Part shown: positions 21,458 to 31,528 of the stretch, piece after piece
Layout: every line of letters begins with the position of its first letter
How positions within the stretch are numbered: position 1 is the stretch's first letter
Assembly (NCBI RefSeq): GCF_003814515.1
Contig: NZ_RKQJ01000001.1
Coordinates: forward strand, 496,001 to 560,000
Length of the DNA stretch: 64,000 nt
Origin: Salinicoccus roseus
Lineage (GTDB): Bacteria > Bacillota > Bacilli > Staphylococcales > Salinicoccaceae
Reading direction: 5' to 3'
Position numbers and translations under genes: made by a program
The notes under the pieces: model-generated
Told to the model about the DNA's origin: nothing
Database searches by the model: none
The model's input: only the letters and a program-made list of their open reading frames with translations

Positions 21458-21692
21458 AAAATAAGCACCGAATTGTAATAATTCGGTACTTATTCGGAAT
21501 ATCCAAGCTAAAGCCGTGTGTCATTGTTGATTATTTTGGCCTGCTAAGTGCAGGTGGGTGCCCTGTTCCCTACTCCAAACGTCCTGTCAAGCAGGCATGT
21601 TTTTCATAGGAAAACCTATCGGGCTCCCGTTTATAAAGGTGTTAGGTCAAAATATAATTCAACACATCACGAACTTCTCAGATATTCCTATT
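21458..21692 (-). ncRNA. ssrS: Candidate 6S RNA (SsrS)
   Basis: A 235-base gap between rarA and aspS holds a minus-strand transcription unit with no ORF. The 5' part GGAATATC (21681-21688) is exactly complementary to GATATTCC near the 3' end (21496-21503), and further segments inside pair in register: CGT..GTGT with ACACACG, ATTTTG with CAAAAT, GCCTGCT with AGCAGGC. The result is one long interrupted rod typical of 6S RNA. A strong terminator (21467-21487 plus T-run) ends it, and an extended -10 box precedes it. B. subtilis bsrA occupies the same place next to aspS. Identity is inferred from fold and position. Confidence 0.72.
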
Positions 21693-21698
21693 ACCAAT

Positions 21699-21707
21699 AT
21701 AATAGCA
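21699..21707 (-). promoter_or_regulatory. Extended -10 promoter of the candidate 6S RNA
   Basis: TGCTATTAT on the minus strand is an extended -10 element. Start of transcription near 21692 would place the 5' pairing arm of the RNA at about nucleotide 5. No clear -35 box was found. Confidence 0.5.
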
Positions 21708-21850
21708 CAGGATATCCAAAAAAGATAGTAATAAGTATCTTTTTATTCTGTGAATTTGAATCATATACTGTATCTGCCTGGCTGCCATCATTGCAGCTTT
21801 TGCATCGCGCATCCCTCAGTCTGCTCTCCACTCCATATGGAGAAATCCGG

Positions 21851-21891
21851 CCTCCCGCCTTCCACAAAGTCTCCTGTGGAACGGCGGGAGG
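21851..21891 (-). terminator. aspS terminator hairpin
   Basis: A long GC-rich stem, CCTCCCGCC/GGCGGGAGG with an inner TTCCACA/TGTGGAA, begins 5 bases past the aspS stop. The minus-strand tail is only moderately T-rich. Confidence 0.75.
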
Positions 21892-21896
21892 TTCTT

Positions 21897-23654
21897 CTAT
21901 TCCTCGATGTCCACTTCGATATGCAGTTCCTTGAGCTGTTCACCCGATACCCTGGACGGCGCATTCATCATCAGATCGCTTGCACTGGCCGTTTTCGGGA
22001 AGGCAATGACGTCACGGATGTTGTCCGTACCGGCCAGCAGCATGACGAAGCGGTCGAAACCATAGGCGATGCCGCCGTGCGGTGGCGCGCCATACTTGAA
22101 CGCCTCAAGCAGGAACCCGAACTGTTCGTCGCGCTCTGCGTCTGTGAAGCCAAGTGCACGGAACATCTTCTCCTGCGTTTCTGCGTCATGGATACGGACG
22201 GAACCGCCACCCAGCTCATAGCCATTGAGCACAATGTCATATGCATTCGCGATGACTTCCTCCGGCGCTGTTTCCAGCTTCCCGAGATCTTCCACCCTCG
22301 GGGAAGTGAACGGATGGTGGGCGGCAAAGTAGCGTCCGGCCTCCTCATCGTATTCGAACAGCGGCCAGTCCGTCACCCACAGGAAGTTGAACTGACCTTC
22401 CGGAATGAGGTCGAGATCCTTTGCCAGTTTGTTCCTCAAGTTGCCGAGTGATGCATGGACGACCTTTTCCGTATCCGCAACGAAAAGGATGAGGTCCCCA
22501 TTCTCAAGCGAGAGGGTCTCAAATAGATCCCGTCGGTTGTCTTCGCTGAAGAATTTTGCAATCGGCCCATTCAGGTCATCTTCCTTCACTTTGAGCCATG
22601 CCAGCCCTTTCGCCCCATAAGTCTTCACGTAGGTCTCAAGCTTGTCGATATCTTTTCTGGAGAAACGGCCCTCTTCACCTTTAAGGACGATCGCCTTGAC
22701 CATGCCTCCGTTCTCAACAGCGGAACGGAAGACTTTGAAGTCGACGGATCTGCTGAAATCGCTCAGGTCATTGAGTTTGAGTTCGAACCGTGTATCCGGC
22801 TTGTCCACACCGTACTCAGCCATCGCCTGGACATATGTCATCCGTGGCAGAGGCGTTTTTATGTCGACTCCTTTGACATCCTTCATTACCTGTTTGATCA
22901 TTCGTTCATTCAGCTCGATCATCTGCTCCTGGTCTGTAAACGACATTTCGATATCCACCTGCGTGAACTCGGGCTGCCTGTCCGCGCGCAGGTCCTCATC
23001 ACGGAAACATTTTACAATCTGATAATACCGTTCCATGCCTGAGAGCATCAGAAGCTGCTTGTATATCTGGGGCGACTGCGGCAGGGCATAGAACTCCCCT
23101 TCATGTACACGGGAAGGGACAAGGTAGTCCCGGGCCCCTTCCGGTGTCGACTTGGATAGGACGGGAGTCTCGATGTCGATGAACGTTTCATTGTCCAGGA
23201 AGTTCCTGATGCTGCGGTTGAGCTGATGCCTCAGCTTCAGGATGTTCTGCAGCTTCGGCTTCCTAAGGTCGAGGTATCGGTATTTGAGGCGGATGTCTTC
23301 AGCAATCGACTCATCCATGATCTGGAACGGTGGTGTATCGGCTTTTGACAGCACCTCCACTTCGTCGACCAGCACCTCGATCTTTCCCGTTTCAATATTG
23401 TCGTTGTATTGGGAAGGGTCCCTCTGCAGCACTTTGCCCGTCACCGCAATGACATACTCGGAACGGATGCGTTCTGCAGTCTCGAGTGCCGCTTCCGATA
23501 CTTCTGGGTTGAAGACGACCTGCATAACACCGGAACGGTCCCTGAGGTCGATGAATATCAGGCCGCCGAGGTCACGTCTCTTCTGGACCCACCCTTTCAG
23601 GTGGACCCTTTCTCCTGTCAGTTCTTCTGTGATTTCTGTTGCATATCTTCTCAT
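21897..23654 (-). CDS. aspS: Aspartate--tRNA ligase
   Basis: A 585-residue bacterial-type aspartyl-tRNA synthetase. There is an N-terminal OB anticodon-binding domain ([20 protein letters not shown]), then the class II core with [18 protein letters not shown] (motif 2), a GAD insertion, and the C-terminal motif 3 [26 protein letters not shown] precedes the ATG at 23654, which overlaps the hisS stop by 4 bases, so the pair forms a hisS-aspS operon under the T-box upstream of hisS. Length and domain order are those of the large bacterial form. Confidence 0.96.
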   Translation of the reverse strand: MRRYATEITEELTGERVHLKGWVQKRRDLGGLIFIDLRDRSGVMQVVFNPEVSEAALETAERIRSEYVIAVTGKVLQRDPSQYNDNIETGKIEVLVDEVEVLSKADTPPFQIMDESIAEDIRLKYRYLDLRKPKLQNILKLRHQLNRSIRNFLDNETFIDIETPVLSKSTPEGARDYLVPSRVHEGEFYALPQSPQIYKQLLMLSGMERYYQIVKCFRDEDLRADRQPEFTQVDIEMSFTDQEQMIELNERMIKQVMKDVKGVDIKTPLPRMTYVQAMAEYGVDKPDTRFELKLNDLSDFSRSVDFKVFRSAVENGGMVKAIVLKGEEGRFSRKDIDKLETYVKTYGAKGLAWLKVKEDDLNGPIAKFFSEDNRRDLFETLSLENGDLILFVADTEKVVHASLGNLRNKLAKDLDLIPEGQFNFLWVTDWPLFEYDEEAGRYFAAHHPFTSPRVEDLGKLETAPEEVIANAYDIVLNGYELGGGSVRIHDAETQEKMFRALGFTDAERDEQFGFLLEAFKYGAPPHGGIAYGFDRFVMLLAGTDNIRDVIAFPKTASASDLMMNAPSRVSGEQLKELHIEVDIEE

Positions 23655-24928
23655 GATCCATTCTCCTCAATTAGCGTACTTAATTGTTTCAGTTCATCCA
23701 TGCTGACCTTCTTCGTCTCACCGGACTCCATATCCTTCAGTTCCACTTCTCCTGTTTCAAGCTCGGATTCCCCGAGCACGATCGTGAAGGCCGCGCCTTT
23801 TCTGTCCGCATCCTTCATCTGGGCTTTCAGCTTCCTGTGCTTGTAGTCCATATCACAGCTGATGCCTTCTGCACGCAATTTGTGGAGCAGCTGGCCTGCT
23901 GTAGCTTCAGCTGCCGCATCCAGTGTGCAGATGTAGAGGTCGATGCCTTCAGGTTCGGGTATTTCGATGCCTTCGGCTTCCAGCGCGAGCAGCAGGCGCT
24001 CTATGCTCAGTGCAAAGCCGATGCCCGTCTCCTGCGGCCCATCAAGCAGTTCGAGCAGACCGTTGTATCGGCCGCCGCCGCACAGGGTGGTGATGGCTCC
24101 GAAACCTTCCGCATCGCTCATCAGTTCGAATGCAGTATGTGTATAGTAGTCGAGTCCGCGCACAAGGTTATAGTCGATTTCATAGGAAATGCCGAGTGCA
24201 TCGAGGTTTTCCGTCACCTTTTCGAAGTAGATTTTGGACTCCTCATTCAAATAGTCGTATATCCTTGGTGCATTCTGGACAAGTGCATGGTCCCTGTCCT
24301 TCTTGCAGTCGAGTATGCGCATCGGATTCGTATCGATGCGGGTCTGGCAATCCGAACAGAACTCATCGATGGACGGCCTGAAATGATCCACGAGCGCCTG
24401 GTTGTAGGCTGCCCGGCTGTCCTGGTCACCGATGGAATTGATGTAGAGTTTCAGGTTCTTCAGCCCGAATGACTGGTATATGTGCATCAGCATGCTGATG
24501 ACCTCCACATCGATCAATGGATCCTCCACACCGATCGCTTCGATGCCGAACTGGACAAATTGGCGGTATCTGCCCTTCTGGCGGCGTTCATATCTGAACA
24601 TCGGCGCCAGATAGTATACTTTGACCGGCTGGTTGACGTCGTGCTGCATCTTGTTTTCGATATAGCTTCTGACCACCGGTGCCGTGCCTTCCGGTTTCAG
24701 CGTCATGCTGCGGTCGCCCTTGTCCATGAACGTATACATCTCCTTGTTGACGATGTCCGTCGAACCGCCTACACCCCGTACGAACAGTTCGGTCGATTCG
24801 AACACCGGCGTACGGATTTCCTTATAGTTGTAGTTCTGTGCGATTTCATGCAGCCTGTCTTCAATGAACTGCCATTTGTATGTGTCCTTCGGCAATATGT
24901 CCTGCGTACCTCTTGGAATCTGTATCAT
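23651..24928 (-). CDS. hisS: Histidine--tRNA ligase
   Basis: A 425-residue class II synthetase starting [19 protein letters not shown], the conserved family N-terminus. [15 protein letters not shown] (motif 2 region), [20 protein letters not shown] and the histidine A motif [14 protein letters not shown] are visible; the C-terminal anticodon domain follows. The ATG at 24928 is preferred over a GTG at 24937 because orthologues begin there and GGAG has 8-base spacing. It overlaps aspS by 4 bases and is preceded by a T-box leader. Confidence 0.95.
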   Translation of the reverse strand: MIQIPRGTQDILPKDTYKWQFIEDRLHEIAQNYNYKEIRTPVFESTELFVRGVGGSTDIVNKEMYTFMDKGDRSMTLKPEGTAPVVRSYIENKMQHDVNQPVKVYYLAPMFRYERRQKGRYRQFVQFGIEAIGVEDPLIDVEVISMLMHIYQSFGLKNLKLYINSIGDQDSRAAYNQALVDHFRPSIDEFCSDCQTRIDTNPMRILDCKKDRDHALVQNAPRIYDYLNEESKIYFEKVTENLDALGISYEIDYNLVRGLDYYTHTAFELMSDAEGFGAITTLCGGGRYNGLLELLDGPQETGIGFALSIERLLLALEAEGIEIPEPEGIDLYICTLDAAAEATAGQLLHKLRAEGISCDMDYKHRKLKAQMKDADRKGAAFTIVLGESELETGEVELKDMESGETKKVSMDELKQLSTLIEENGS

Positions 24929-24953
24929 ATGTTCCACTCCATTCCTAAAATAT

Positions 24954-25185
24954 AAAAAAGCCCCTTATATCCAGACGGATATAAGGGGCGATTAGATCGC
25001 GTTGCCACCCTGCTTCAGCCCTTACCGGGCCCTCTTGCATAATAACGGCTGCCACCGCCTGTATTGAAGGATTCTACCGAAGTGTCGGTTGAAGGATACT
25101 GGCGGACAACCTGCTTTCAGCCTCGGCAGGTCTCTCTGTCGTCCACCCTATCCACCTCTTCGGATCGATGAATTCACATCATTCA
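24954..25185 (-). ncRNA. T-box riboswitch of the hisS-aspS operon
   Basis: The minus strand shows an AGAGAGACC stem I motif, the T-box core AGGGTGGCAACGCG (around 24998-25011) and a terminator with stem GCCCCTTATATCC plus T-run (24954-24989). The core bulge reads UGGC, which would pair with a tRNA whose discriminator base is G, as in tRNA-Asp. In the expected specifier position the sequence GACAC (25082-25086) contains an Asp codon overlapping a His codon. Binding of uncharged tRNA is expected to antiterminate both synthetase genes. Confidence 0.92.
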
Positions 25186-25195
25186 ATTATTTAAT

Positions 25196-25224
25196 ATGAT
25201 ATTGTTTAAAGCGTTACAAGTCAA
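25196..25224 (-). promoter_or_regulatory. Promoter of the hisS T-box leader
   Basis: TTGACT (25219-25224) and TATCAT (25196-25201) on the minus strand are separated by 17 bases, directly after the stop codon of lytH. Confidence 0.8.
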
Positions 25225-25228
25225 GCAC

Positions 25229-25951
25229 TCAATTCAAATAATCATTGATCCCTTCAACAATCCCCTTGACCATCATATCCTGGTAGCGGCTCTCATTCAG
25301 CACCATGTCATCCACGGCATTGCTCAGATAGCCCAACTCAACCAGTACGGCGGGATAATCGAGCTGCCACGTCACCTGATAGTTCATGGAGTGCACACCG
25401 CGGTTGTGGAAATAGGAGCGCCGCTCGAGTGCCTTGTTGATCGCCTCGGCAAATGCCTTCTGTTCCGGATATGTATAATAGGTAGTGAATCCGGAGACAT
25501 CCGGATCATCCATGGCATCGCTGTGGAGGCTGATGAACAGGTCGCCCTCAACCTTCCGCTGGTCAAGGGAGGCGAATTCATCCCTGCCGCGTGTTAGGAT
25601 GACCTCGGCGCCGCCCGCTTCAAGCTGCGACTTGAGGCTCTGTGCCATGCTGAAGACGATCTCATCCTCCGTCACTCCAGAAATGCTTGTGGCCCCGGGG
25701 TCCTTGCCGCCATGGCCTGGATCGATGACGATCACCTTTCCACTGAAATCATATGATTGCTGATCAATATCAATCTGTACGGCTTCTCCCGAAAGCGAAA
25801 AGAAACGGCTATAGACCAGCACAGCAACCAGAATGATGACTCCGGCCGCCGAAAGGAAGAACAGGGGTGCTGCATACATATGCTTCTTGTATTTCAGGAA
25901 ATGCTTGAACTCCTGAAATATGCTGTTGAAAATTCCGGCTGGCCGCTTCAT
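25229..25951 (-). CDS. lytH: Membrane-anchored N-acetylmuramoyl-L-alanine amidase (LytH-like)
   Basis: A 240-residue protein with an N-terminal cytoplasmic segment, one transmembrane helix (about residues 27-49) and an extracellular Amidase_3 domain. Zinc ligands are seen in VIDPGHGGKDPGA, and SLHSDAMDD and VLVELGYLSN carry further conserved residues. LytH of S. aureus, located between hisS and dtd, removes stem peptides from nascent peptidoglycan with the partner ActH. Here the SH3-like region normally between the helix and amidase domain is missing, making the protein about 50 residues shorter. Its ATG shares one base with the dtd stop (TAATG). Confidence 0.87.
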   Translation of the reverse strand: MKRPAGIFNSIFQEFKHFLKYKKHMYAAPLFFLSAAGVIILVAVLVYSRFFSLSGEAVQIDIDQQSYDFSGKVIVIDPGHGGKDPGATSISGVTEDEIVFSMAQSLKSQLEAGGAEVILTRGRDEFASLDQRKVEGDLFISLHSDAMDDPDVSGFTTYYTYPEQKAFAEAINKALERRSYFHNRGVHSMNYQVTWQLDYPAVLVELGYLSNAVDDMVLNESRYQDMMVKGIVEGINDYLN

Positions 25952-26403
25952 TACTGTATTTTACCACCTATGGATTCATAAAGTATGGTGATGGGACCGT
26001 CGTTGTTGATCTGGACATTCATCATTTCACCAAAGAATCCTTCCTTGACGGTCAGGTCCATCTTCTGCAGATGGGCGTTGAAGAGCCGGTACAGCCTGTC
26101 GGCATGCTCTTTCCCAGCCGCCTCCGTAAAGCTCGGCCTGTTCCCTTTTCTGACATCTGCATAGAGTGTGAACTGCGAAATGCTCAATATTTCTCCGCCC
26201 ACATCCTTGATCGACAAGTTGATCTTGCCCGATTCATCCTCGAAATTCCTGCTGGCAGCTATCTTTTCCGCGAGTTTCAGCGCATCCTCCTCGGTGGAAT
26301 CCTTGGATACACCCACGAGCAGACAATAGCCCTGGCGGATTTCATTAAAGAATTCGTTGCTGATGACTGTTGCACTGGATACTCTCTGTAATACGACTCT
26401 CAT
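25951..26403 (-). CDS. dtd: D-aminoacyl-tRNA deacylase
   Basis: A 150-residue DTD-family enzyme that hydrolyses D-amino acids mischarged on tRNA, in particular D-tyrosine. It starts MRVVLQRVSSATV and has SQFTLYADVRKGNRPSF (the SQFTLY motif, with A in the usual G or A position) and NDGPITILYES, the Gly-cisPro motif region near the C-terminus. Length is normal. It overlaps the lytH start by one base and follows relA after 9 bases, the order of staphylococci. Confidence 0.95.
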   Translation of the reverse strand: MRVVLQRVSSATVISNEFFNEIRQGYCLLVGVSKDSTEEDALKLAEKIAASRNFEDESGKINLSIKDVGGEILSISQFTLYADVRKGNRPSFTEAAGKEHADRLYRLFNAHLQKMDLTVKEGFFGEMMNVQINNDGPITILYESIGGKIQ

Positions 26404-26412
26404 TTCTACACC

Positions 26413-28590
26413 TCATTTAAAAACGCGTTCTACGCTGTATATGTCCGGAAGCTGTTTGATCTTGTCCACGACCCGATGGAGGTCGGCGACATTCTGCACC
26501 ATTACGGACAGGCTGATCTTTGCATGCTTATCGATATCCGTCCGTCCATTCACACGGGTGATCGGGAATTTTGTGCTGGCGACGACGTTGAGCACCTCAT
26601 TGACGAGACCCTGGCGGTCGTAGCCCGAAACTTCCAGGTCCGCCTGGTATTTGCGGTCCTTATTCTTGTTCTTGACCCATTCCACATCGATCAGCCGCTC
26701 GTTTTCGTTCCTGATGTTCGGGCATGTGGCGACGTGTACCTTCACTCCATGACCCTTCGTGATGAAGCCGACGATGTCATCCCCGGGGATCGGATTGCAG
26801 CATTTCGACAGGTTGATCAGCAGATTGTCCATGCCCTGGACATATACGCCCGACTCCGTCGAAATCTCCTTGTAGTGATGCGTCCGGTCGATCTCCTCGA
26901 CGACGTTCGTCTTCTCTTCACTGACCTTGAATTTCTCCATCAGCCGGTTCGTCACCTGCTGTGCGGTGACGCCGCCGAACCCGACCATGGCGTACAGATC
27001 ATCCTCATTGCTGATGTTGTAGCGGTCCAGCACGGGATTGATGAACTGCGGCTTCAGCACCTCATCCGGTTTATGGTCGCGGTTTTTGATCTCATGCTCC
27101 ACTGCAAACCGGCCTTTTTCGATGTTGCTTGCACGGTCCTGCTTTTTGAAGAAGGCACGGATCTTGTTCTTTGCACTCGATGATCGTACCATCTTCAGCC
27201 AGTCCAGGCTCGGACCATAGGACTGCTTGCTTGTCCTGATCTCCACAATCTCCCCGGTGGAGAGTTCGTAGTCGATCGGCACGATCTTGCCGTTGACTTT
27301 GGCACCGATCATCCGGTTCCCCACTTCCGTATGCACCTGATAGGCGAAATCTATCGGAATGGCACCCTTCGGCAGCTCCACCACATCGCCGTTCGGGGTG
27401 AATACATAGACCTTGTCACTGAGGAGGTCCGTCTTCAGCGCCTCCATGAATTCCTCTGCATCCGGGGAGGAGGTCTCCTGATCGATCAGGTCCTGGAACC
27501 AGTTGATCCGCTTGTCCATGGAAGGCTCGCCCTTGAGCTCCTTGCCTTCCTTGTAGGCCCAGTGCGCGGCAACCCCGTGTTCGGCAATCTCGTGCATCTC
27601 ATATGTACGGATCTGTATTTCAAGGGGGTCCCCATTCGGCCCGACCACAGTGGTGTGGAGGGACTGGTACATATTCGGCTTCGGCATGGCAATATAGTCC
27701 TTGAACCGTCCGGGCATCGGCTTCCAGATGGTATGGATGACGCCGAGCACCGCGTAGCAGTCCTTGATGCTCGTCACAAGCACCCGGATGGCGAGCAGGT
27801 CGAAGATCTGGTCGAACTGCTTATGCTGCTTCTTCATTTTGCGGTACACACTGTATATGTGCTTCGGCCGGCCGGACAGCTGGCCTTTTATGCCAGTATG
27901 ATCCATTTCCTCCTGGATGCGGTCGATGGCTTCATTGATGACGATCTCCCGTTCACTCCGCTTTTTCTTCATCAGGCTGACGATTTTGAAATACTGCTGG
28001 GGTTCGATATACCTGAGCGCAGTATCCTCAAGCTCCCATTTGATGCTGGAAATACCGAGGCGGTGTGCCAGGGGCGCATAGATTTCAAGCGTCTCCTGGG
28101 CTGTCCGGACCTGCTTGTGCTCCGGCATCGCCTTGAGTGCGCGCATGTTGTGGAGACGGTCCGCAAGCTTGACCAGGATCACCCGGATATCCTTGGCGAT
28201 GGCGATGAAGAGCTTGCGGTGGTTCTCCGCCTGCTCCTCCTGCTTGGAGCGGTATTTGACCTTCTCAAGCTTGGTGACGCCGTCGACGATTACGGCGACC
28301 TCCTCATTGAACATCTCCTTGAGGTCATCGAATGTATACGGCGTGTCTTCAACCACATCATGAAGGAACCCGGCAATGATCGTCGGTCCGTCAAGTTTGA
28401 GTTCCGCAAGTATCCCGGCCACCTGCACAGGATGCAGTATATAAGGCTCCCCACTCTTCCGATACTGGCCCTTATGTGCTTCATTGGCCAATTCGTATGC
28501 TTTACGGATCATAAGCATATCCTCTTCACGCATGTATGAACCACACATGCGTATGACATCGTCTTTGCTATATGGATATTCCTTATTCAT
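26413..28590 (-). CDS. relA: Bifunctional (p)ppGpp synthetase/hydrolase Rel
   Basis: A 725-residue long RSH protein. The HD hydrolase domain shows [15 protein letters not shown] and [12 protein letters not shown]; the synthetase domain shows [20 protein letters not shown] and [22 protein letters not shown] ([15 protein letters not shown]), a zinc-finger region with [13 protein letters not shown] and a C-terminal ACT domain complete it. Both catalytic halves look intact, so it should make and degrade the alarmone. The ATG at 28590 follows GGTGAGG; a start at 28608 lacks a ribosome binding site. A terminator after apt (28663-28698) separates it from that gene. Confidence 0.95.
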   Translation of the reverse strand: MNKEYPYSKDDVIRMCGSYMREEDMLMIRKAYELANEAHKGQYRKSGEPYILHPVQVAGILAELKLDGPTIIAGFLHDVVEDTPYTFDDLKEMFNEEVAVIVDGVTKLEKVKYRSKQEEQAENHRKLFIAIAKDIRVILVKLADRLHNMRALKAMPEHKQVRTAQETLEIYAPLAHRLGISSIKWELEDTALRYIEPQQYFKIVSLMKKKRSEREIVINEAIDRIQEEMDHTGIKGQLSGRPKHIYSVYRKMKKQHKQFDQIFDLLAIRVLVTSIKDCYAVLGVIHTIWKPMPGRFKDYIAMPKPNMYQSLHTTVVGPNGDPLEIQIRTYEMHEIAEHGVAAHWAYKEGKELKGEPSMDKRINWFQDLIDQETSSPDAEEFMEALKTDLLSDKVYVFTPNGDVVELPKGAIPIDFAYQVHTEVGNRMIGAKVNGKIVPIDYELSTGEIVEIRTSKQSYGPSLDWLKMVRSSSAKNKIRAFFKKQDRASNIEKGRFAVEHEIKNRDHKPDEVLKPQFINPVLDRYNISNEDDLYAMVGFGGVTAQQVTNRLMEKFKVSEEKTNVVEEIDRTHHYKEISTESGVYVQGMDNLLINLSKCCNPIPGDDIVGFITKGHGVKVHVATCPNIRNENERLIDVEWVKNKNKDRKYQADLEVSGYDRQGLVNEVLNVVASTKFPITRVNGRTDIDKHAKISLSVMVQNVADLHRVVDKIKQLPDIYSVERVFK

Positions 28591-28662
28591 GACCTCACCG
28601 CTTCCCATTTACACTAGTTAGACTCATCATACTATAAAACCTCTTTCAAATAAATGAATGAC

Positions 28663-28698
28663 AAAAAAAGCCTGTTTGCACAGACTTTAAAACAGGCT
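28663..28698 (-). terminator. Intrinsic terminator after apt
   Basis: AGCCTGTTT and AAACAGGCT form the stem, followed by TTTTTTT on the minus strand. The stem includes the apt stop codon. relA would therefore depend on read-through or on its own promoter in the next 70 bases, where only a weak TATGAT-type -10 was seen. Confidence 0.85.
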
Positions 28699-29215
28699 AC
28701 TCATCATACGTGATCAATGAGATTGTATCATATCCTTCGAGGAGTTTCCTGCCTCCCAAATATTCAAGCTCGATCAGGAAGGCGATGCCGACCACAATGC
28801 CGCCGAGGGATTCCACAAGGTGGATCGTCGCTTCTATCGTGCCGCCTGTAGCGAGGAGGTCATCCGTAATCAGCACGCGCTGGCCCGGAGAGATCGCATC
28901 CTTGTGCATCGTCAGGACATTGGTCCCGTACTCCAGTTCATATTCATATTTGATGACTTCCCTTGGAAGCTTCCCTTCCTTCCGTACAGGAGCAAATCCG
29001 ATTCCCATGCTGTATGCCACAGGACAGCCGATGATGAAGCCGCGGGCTTCAGGGCCGACGACGATGTCGACTTCCTTCTCCCGTGCATACTCCACCATCT
29101 GATCTGTCGCATACTTGTATGCAGGACCATTGTCCATGATTGTTGTAATGTCCTTGAAACTGACGCCTTCCTTCGGCCAGTCTGATACTTCTGATACATA
29201 TTTTTTTAAATCCAT
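28697..29215 (-). CDS. apt: Adenine phosphoribosyltransferase
   Basis: A 172-residue type I phosphoribosyltransferase that converts adenine and PRPP to AMP. The sequence contains [31 protein letters not shown] and the PRPP-binding motif [17 protein letters not shown]. The ATG at 29215 has GGTGG upstream; a TTG six codons earlier is the alternative. It is placed directly after recJ (stop at 29230), the conserved relA-apt-recJ cluster. Confidence 0.95.
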   Translation of the reverse strand: MDLKKYVSEVSDWPKEGVSFKDITTIMDNGPAYKYATDQMVEYAREKEVDIVVGPEARGFIIGCPVAYSMGIGFAPVRKEGKLPREVIKYEYELEYGTNVLTMHKDAISPGQRVLITDDLLATGGTIEATIHLVESLGGIVVGIAFLIELEYLGGRKLLEGYDTISLITYDE

Positions 29216-29229
29216 TTCTAATCCACCAC

Positions 29230-31479
29230 TCAATTTGAAATTAATGATCTGAGATACTCTTTCAGTTCAGATGAAGAAGACATCTTGAGAAGCCTTTCGG
29301 CTTCCAGCTGACTTTTAAGCTTCTGGTAGTGCCTGGAGTCCGCGAGCTTCCAATTCTCCTCTTCCTGACCCTTATATACTATACCATCTTTTAGTGTGAT
29401 AATCTCCAAATCCGTCATAATATCGATGGCCATCTTGAGAAATTTCATCTTCATGCCCAGTCGGTCAGCCAGGGCCGGGGCATGTTTCGCAAGATCTATC
29501 GTACCTTCTTCAGCCTTCCCCATCAGCTGCAGCACATTTGATATATCCTCTGCTTTCGGTATGCCTGTGAAGAACAGTTCCTCCTTCTGATGGAAAAGCG
29601 CGATGATTTTGGATGCGTGGATGTCCCTCAGAGAATACGAGAGGTTCTCCACGCTTTCAGGCAGATCCCTCAGCACCACCGTCTTCGAAGTGAAAGGGAG
29701 TGCTTCACCGTAGTGGTAGTAGTTCTCCCCTTTCTTTTCCCTGCCTTCGGCTATGACGAAAACATCTTCCTGCGTGATCATATCGAAGCGCTGGTCGGTA
29801 CGGCTCCTCATGTCGATCAGCTGTACACTGTCGACGCTCGCATCCTGCAGCATCATCTGAAGTGTCCGTTTCTGGTTGAACTCATTCACATTCACCGTCC
29901 CGACCAGGCTGATCGGATCCTGGGTGGAAACTTCATTGATCAGATGTCCGAAGCCGAAACCGATGACATCCATGCCGACCTTCGGCATGGACAGCTTGAT
30001 GTGCGACCGGTCCTTGCCGACCTGCTTGATTGTGCCGATATTCTCATTGGAGAGGAGGAAGACGGGAGACTGGAAGGATTGGCCGAAAGGCTTGAGACGG
30101 CCGAACCGCTCGAATGCCTTCATGCTCATATTCCCCTGCTTGATCTGGTAGTCTATATGCTTCAGCGGCCTCAAGTTCAGTTCCAGCCCGTTCATATGCT
30201 GCTCCAGCTCATCCTTGAATGCCTCGATATCCGCTGCGCCCACTTCAACACCGAGCGCGAGTGCGTGCCCGCCGAAGCGGTGGTGGTGATTCGAATGTTC
30301 CGCAAGGATCCTGTGCAGATCCACACCCTCGATTGAACGGGCGGACCCCCGATATATATCTCCGTCCAAGGTCAGCACAATTGCCGGTTTCCCGTATTTC
30401 TCGACGATTTTTGAAGCGACGATGCCGAGTACACCCGGATGCCACCCTTCACGGTAGACGATATTGATCTGATTGCCGGCGTCTATATCCGCATCGGCTT
30501 CGCCGAAGATCGTCTCCACCAGCTGCTTCCTTTCCATATTCATATCCTCGACGACTACAGCCTGCTCGTAGGCCAGGTTCATATCCTCTTCAAGAAGCAG
30601 TTCGACTGCGATTTCCGCTTCCCCGAGCCGGCCGGTCGCATTGAGGCGCGGCGCGAGCCCGAACGCGATGGTCTCTTCATCGATGTAGCCATCGCTCCCT
30701 GCACTTCTCAGAAGCGTATGGACTCCTGCCGGGGGCGTGTCATTCAGAACTTTCAGCCCCTCGGTGACGAGCTTCTTGTTTTCATCTATCATGGGCACAA
30801 GGTCGGCTACGGTGCCGATCGCCACCCAGCCGAGGTCTTCCTTCCTATCAAGCCCGAGTGCCTGCACAAGCTTGTAGGTGATGCCGACACCGGCCAGTGA
30901 TTTGAAGGGGTATTCCCCATCCGGATGATCCGGGTGCAGTATGGTGACTTCAGGCACATCCTCCCCGAATGCATGGTGATCGACCACGATCACATCCACA
31001 CCCCGGGACGTGAGGAATCCGATTTCCCGGGCGCCTGAAACTCCATTGTCGACAGTGATGACGAGATCATACTGGCCGACGACGATTTCCTCGAAGATGG
31101 TCTGGTTCGGACCATACCCATCCTCGATCCGGTTTGGGATGAAGAAGTCCACATTGTCTTCATCCGTTTTCCTTCGGAGTGCGGACAGAAGGAGCACAGT
31201 GCTTGTGATGCCATCTGCATCAAAGTCGCCATAGACGAGTATGCGCTCGTCACCTTCCAGTGCAGCCTCTATGCGAGCCACTGCCTTATCCATCATGTGG
31301 ACGCGTCCGGCATCATATGTCTTCGGGTGGTAGATCTTCTCGAGATCGGCCTCCGTGGTGAATCCCCTGTTCTCCAATATGGTCTGCTCCAGCGGATCAA
31401 GCTTGAACTTTTCGCGGAGCGCCTCCGGTATGTCGGAAGTTTTTCGTCTTACTTTCCACTCGTACTTCGACTGGTACAT
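29230..31479 (-). CDS. recJ: Single-stranded-DNA-specific exonuclease RecJ
   Basis: A 749-residue 5'-3' single-strand exonuclease. DHH motifs are present: [39 protein letters not shown], and the DHHA1 motif [14 protein letters not shown]. An OB domain follows, and a C-terminal region of about 180 residues resembles the extra domain of Firmicute RecJ. The ATG at 31479 has AAAGGA at 8-base spacing; two earlier in-frame starts (31488, 31506) are weaker. A hairpin terminator ends only 18 bases upstream of the start. Confidence 0.94.
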   Translation of the reverse strand: MYQSKYEWKVRRKTSDIPEALREKFKLDPLEQTILENRGFTTEADLEKIYHPKTYDAGRVHMMDKAVARIEAALEGDERILVYGDFDADGITSTVLLLSALRRKTDEDNVDFFIPNRIEDGYGPNQTIFEEIVVGQYDLVITVDNGVSGAREIGFLTSRGVDVIVVDHHAFGEDVPEVTILHPDHPDGEYPFKSLAGVGITYKLVQALGLDRKEDLGWVAIGTVADLVPMIDENKKLVTEGLKVLNDTPPAGVHTLLRSAGSDGYIDEETIAFGLAPRLNATGRLGEAEIAVELLLEEDMNLAYEQAVVVEDMNMERKQLVETIFGEADADIDAGNQINIVYREGWHPGVLGIVASKIVEKYGKPAIVLTLDGDIYRGSARSIEGVDLHRILAEHSNHHHRFGGHALALGVEVGAADIEAFKDELEQHMNGLELNLRPLKHIDYQIKQGNMSMKAFERFGRLKPFGQSFQSPVFLLSNENIGTIKQVGKDRSHIKLSMPKVGMDVIGFGFGHLINEVSTQDPISLVGTVNVNEFNQKRTLQMMLQDASVDSVQLIDMRSRTDQRFDMITQEDVFVIAEGREKKGENYYHYGEALPFTSKTVVLRDLPESVENLSYSLRDIHASKIIALFHQKEELFFTGIPKAEDISNVLQLMGKAEEGTIDLAKHAPALADRLGMKMKFLKMAIDIMTDLEIITLKDGIVYKGQEEENWKLADSRHYQKLKSQLEAERLLKMSSSSELKEYLRSLISN

Positions 31480-31496
31480 ATTTTTCATCCTTTGCA

Positions 31497-31522
31497 AAAC
31501 GCCCAAGGAATCTTGGGCGTTT
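31497..31522. terminator. Hairpin between secDF and recJ
   Basis: AAACGCCCAAG and CTTGGGCGTTT form an 11-bp stem around a 4-base loop. On the minus strand it is followed by TTTTG, so it can end secDF transcription. It leaves no room for a promoter before recJ. Confidence 0.75.
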
Positions 31523-31528
31523 CAGGTA

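Noticed and set aside
27331-28539. 402-codon open frame on the plus strand
   Set aside because: Antisense to relA, with no ribosome binding site and no family features.
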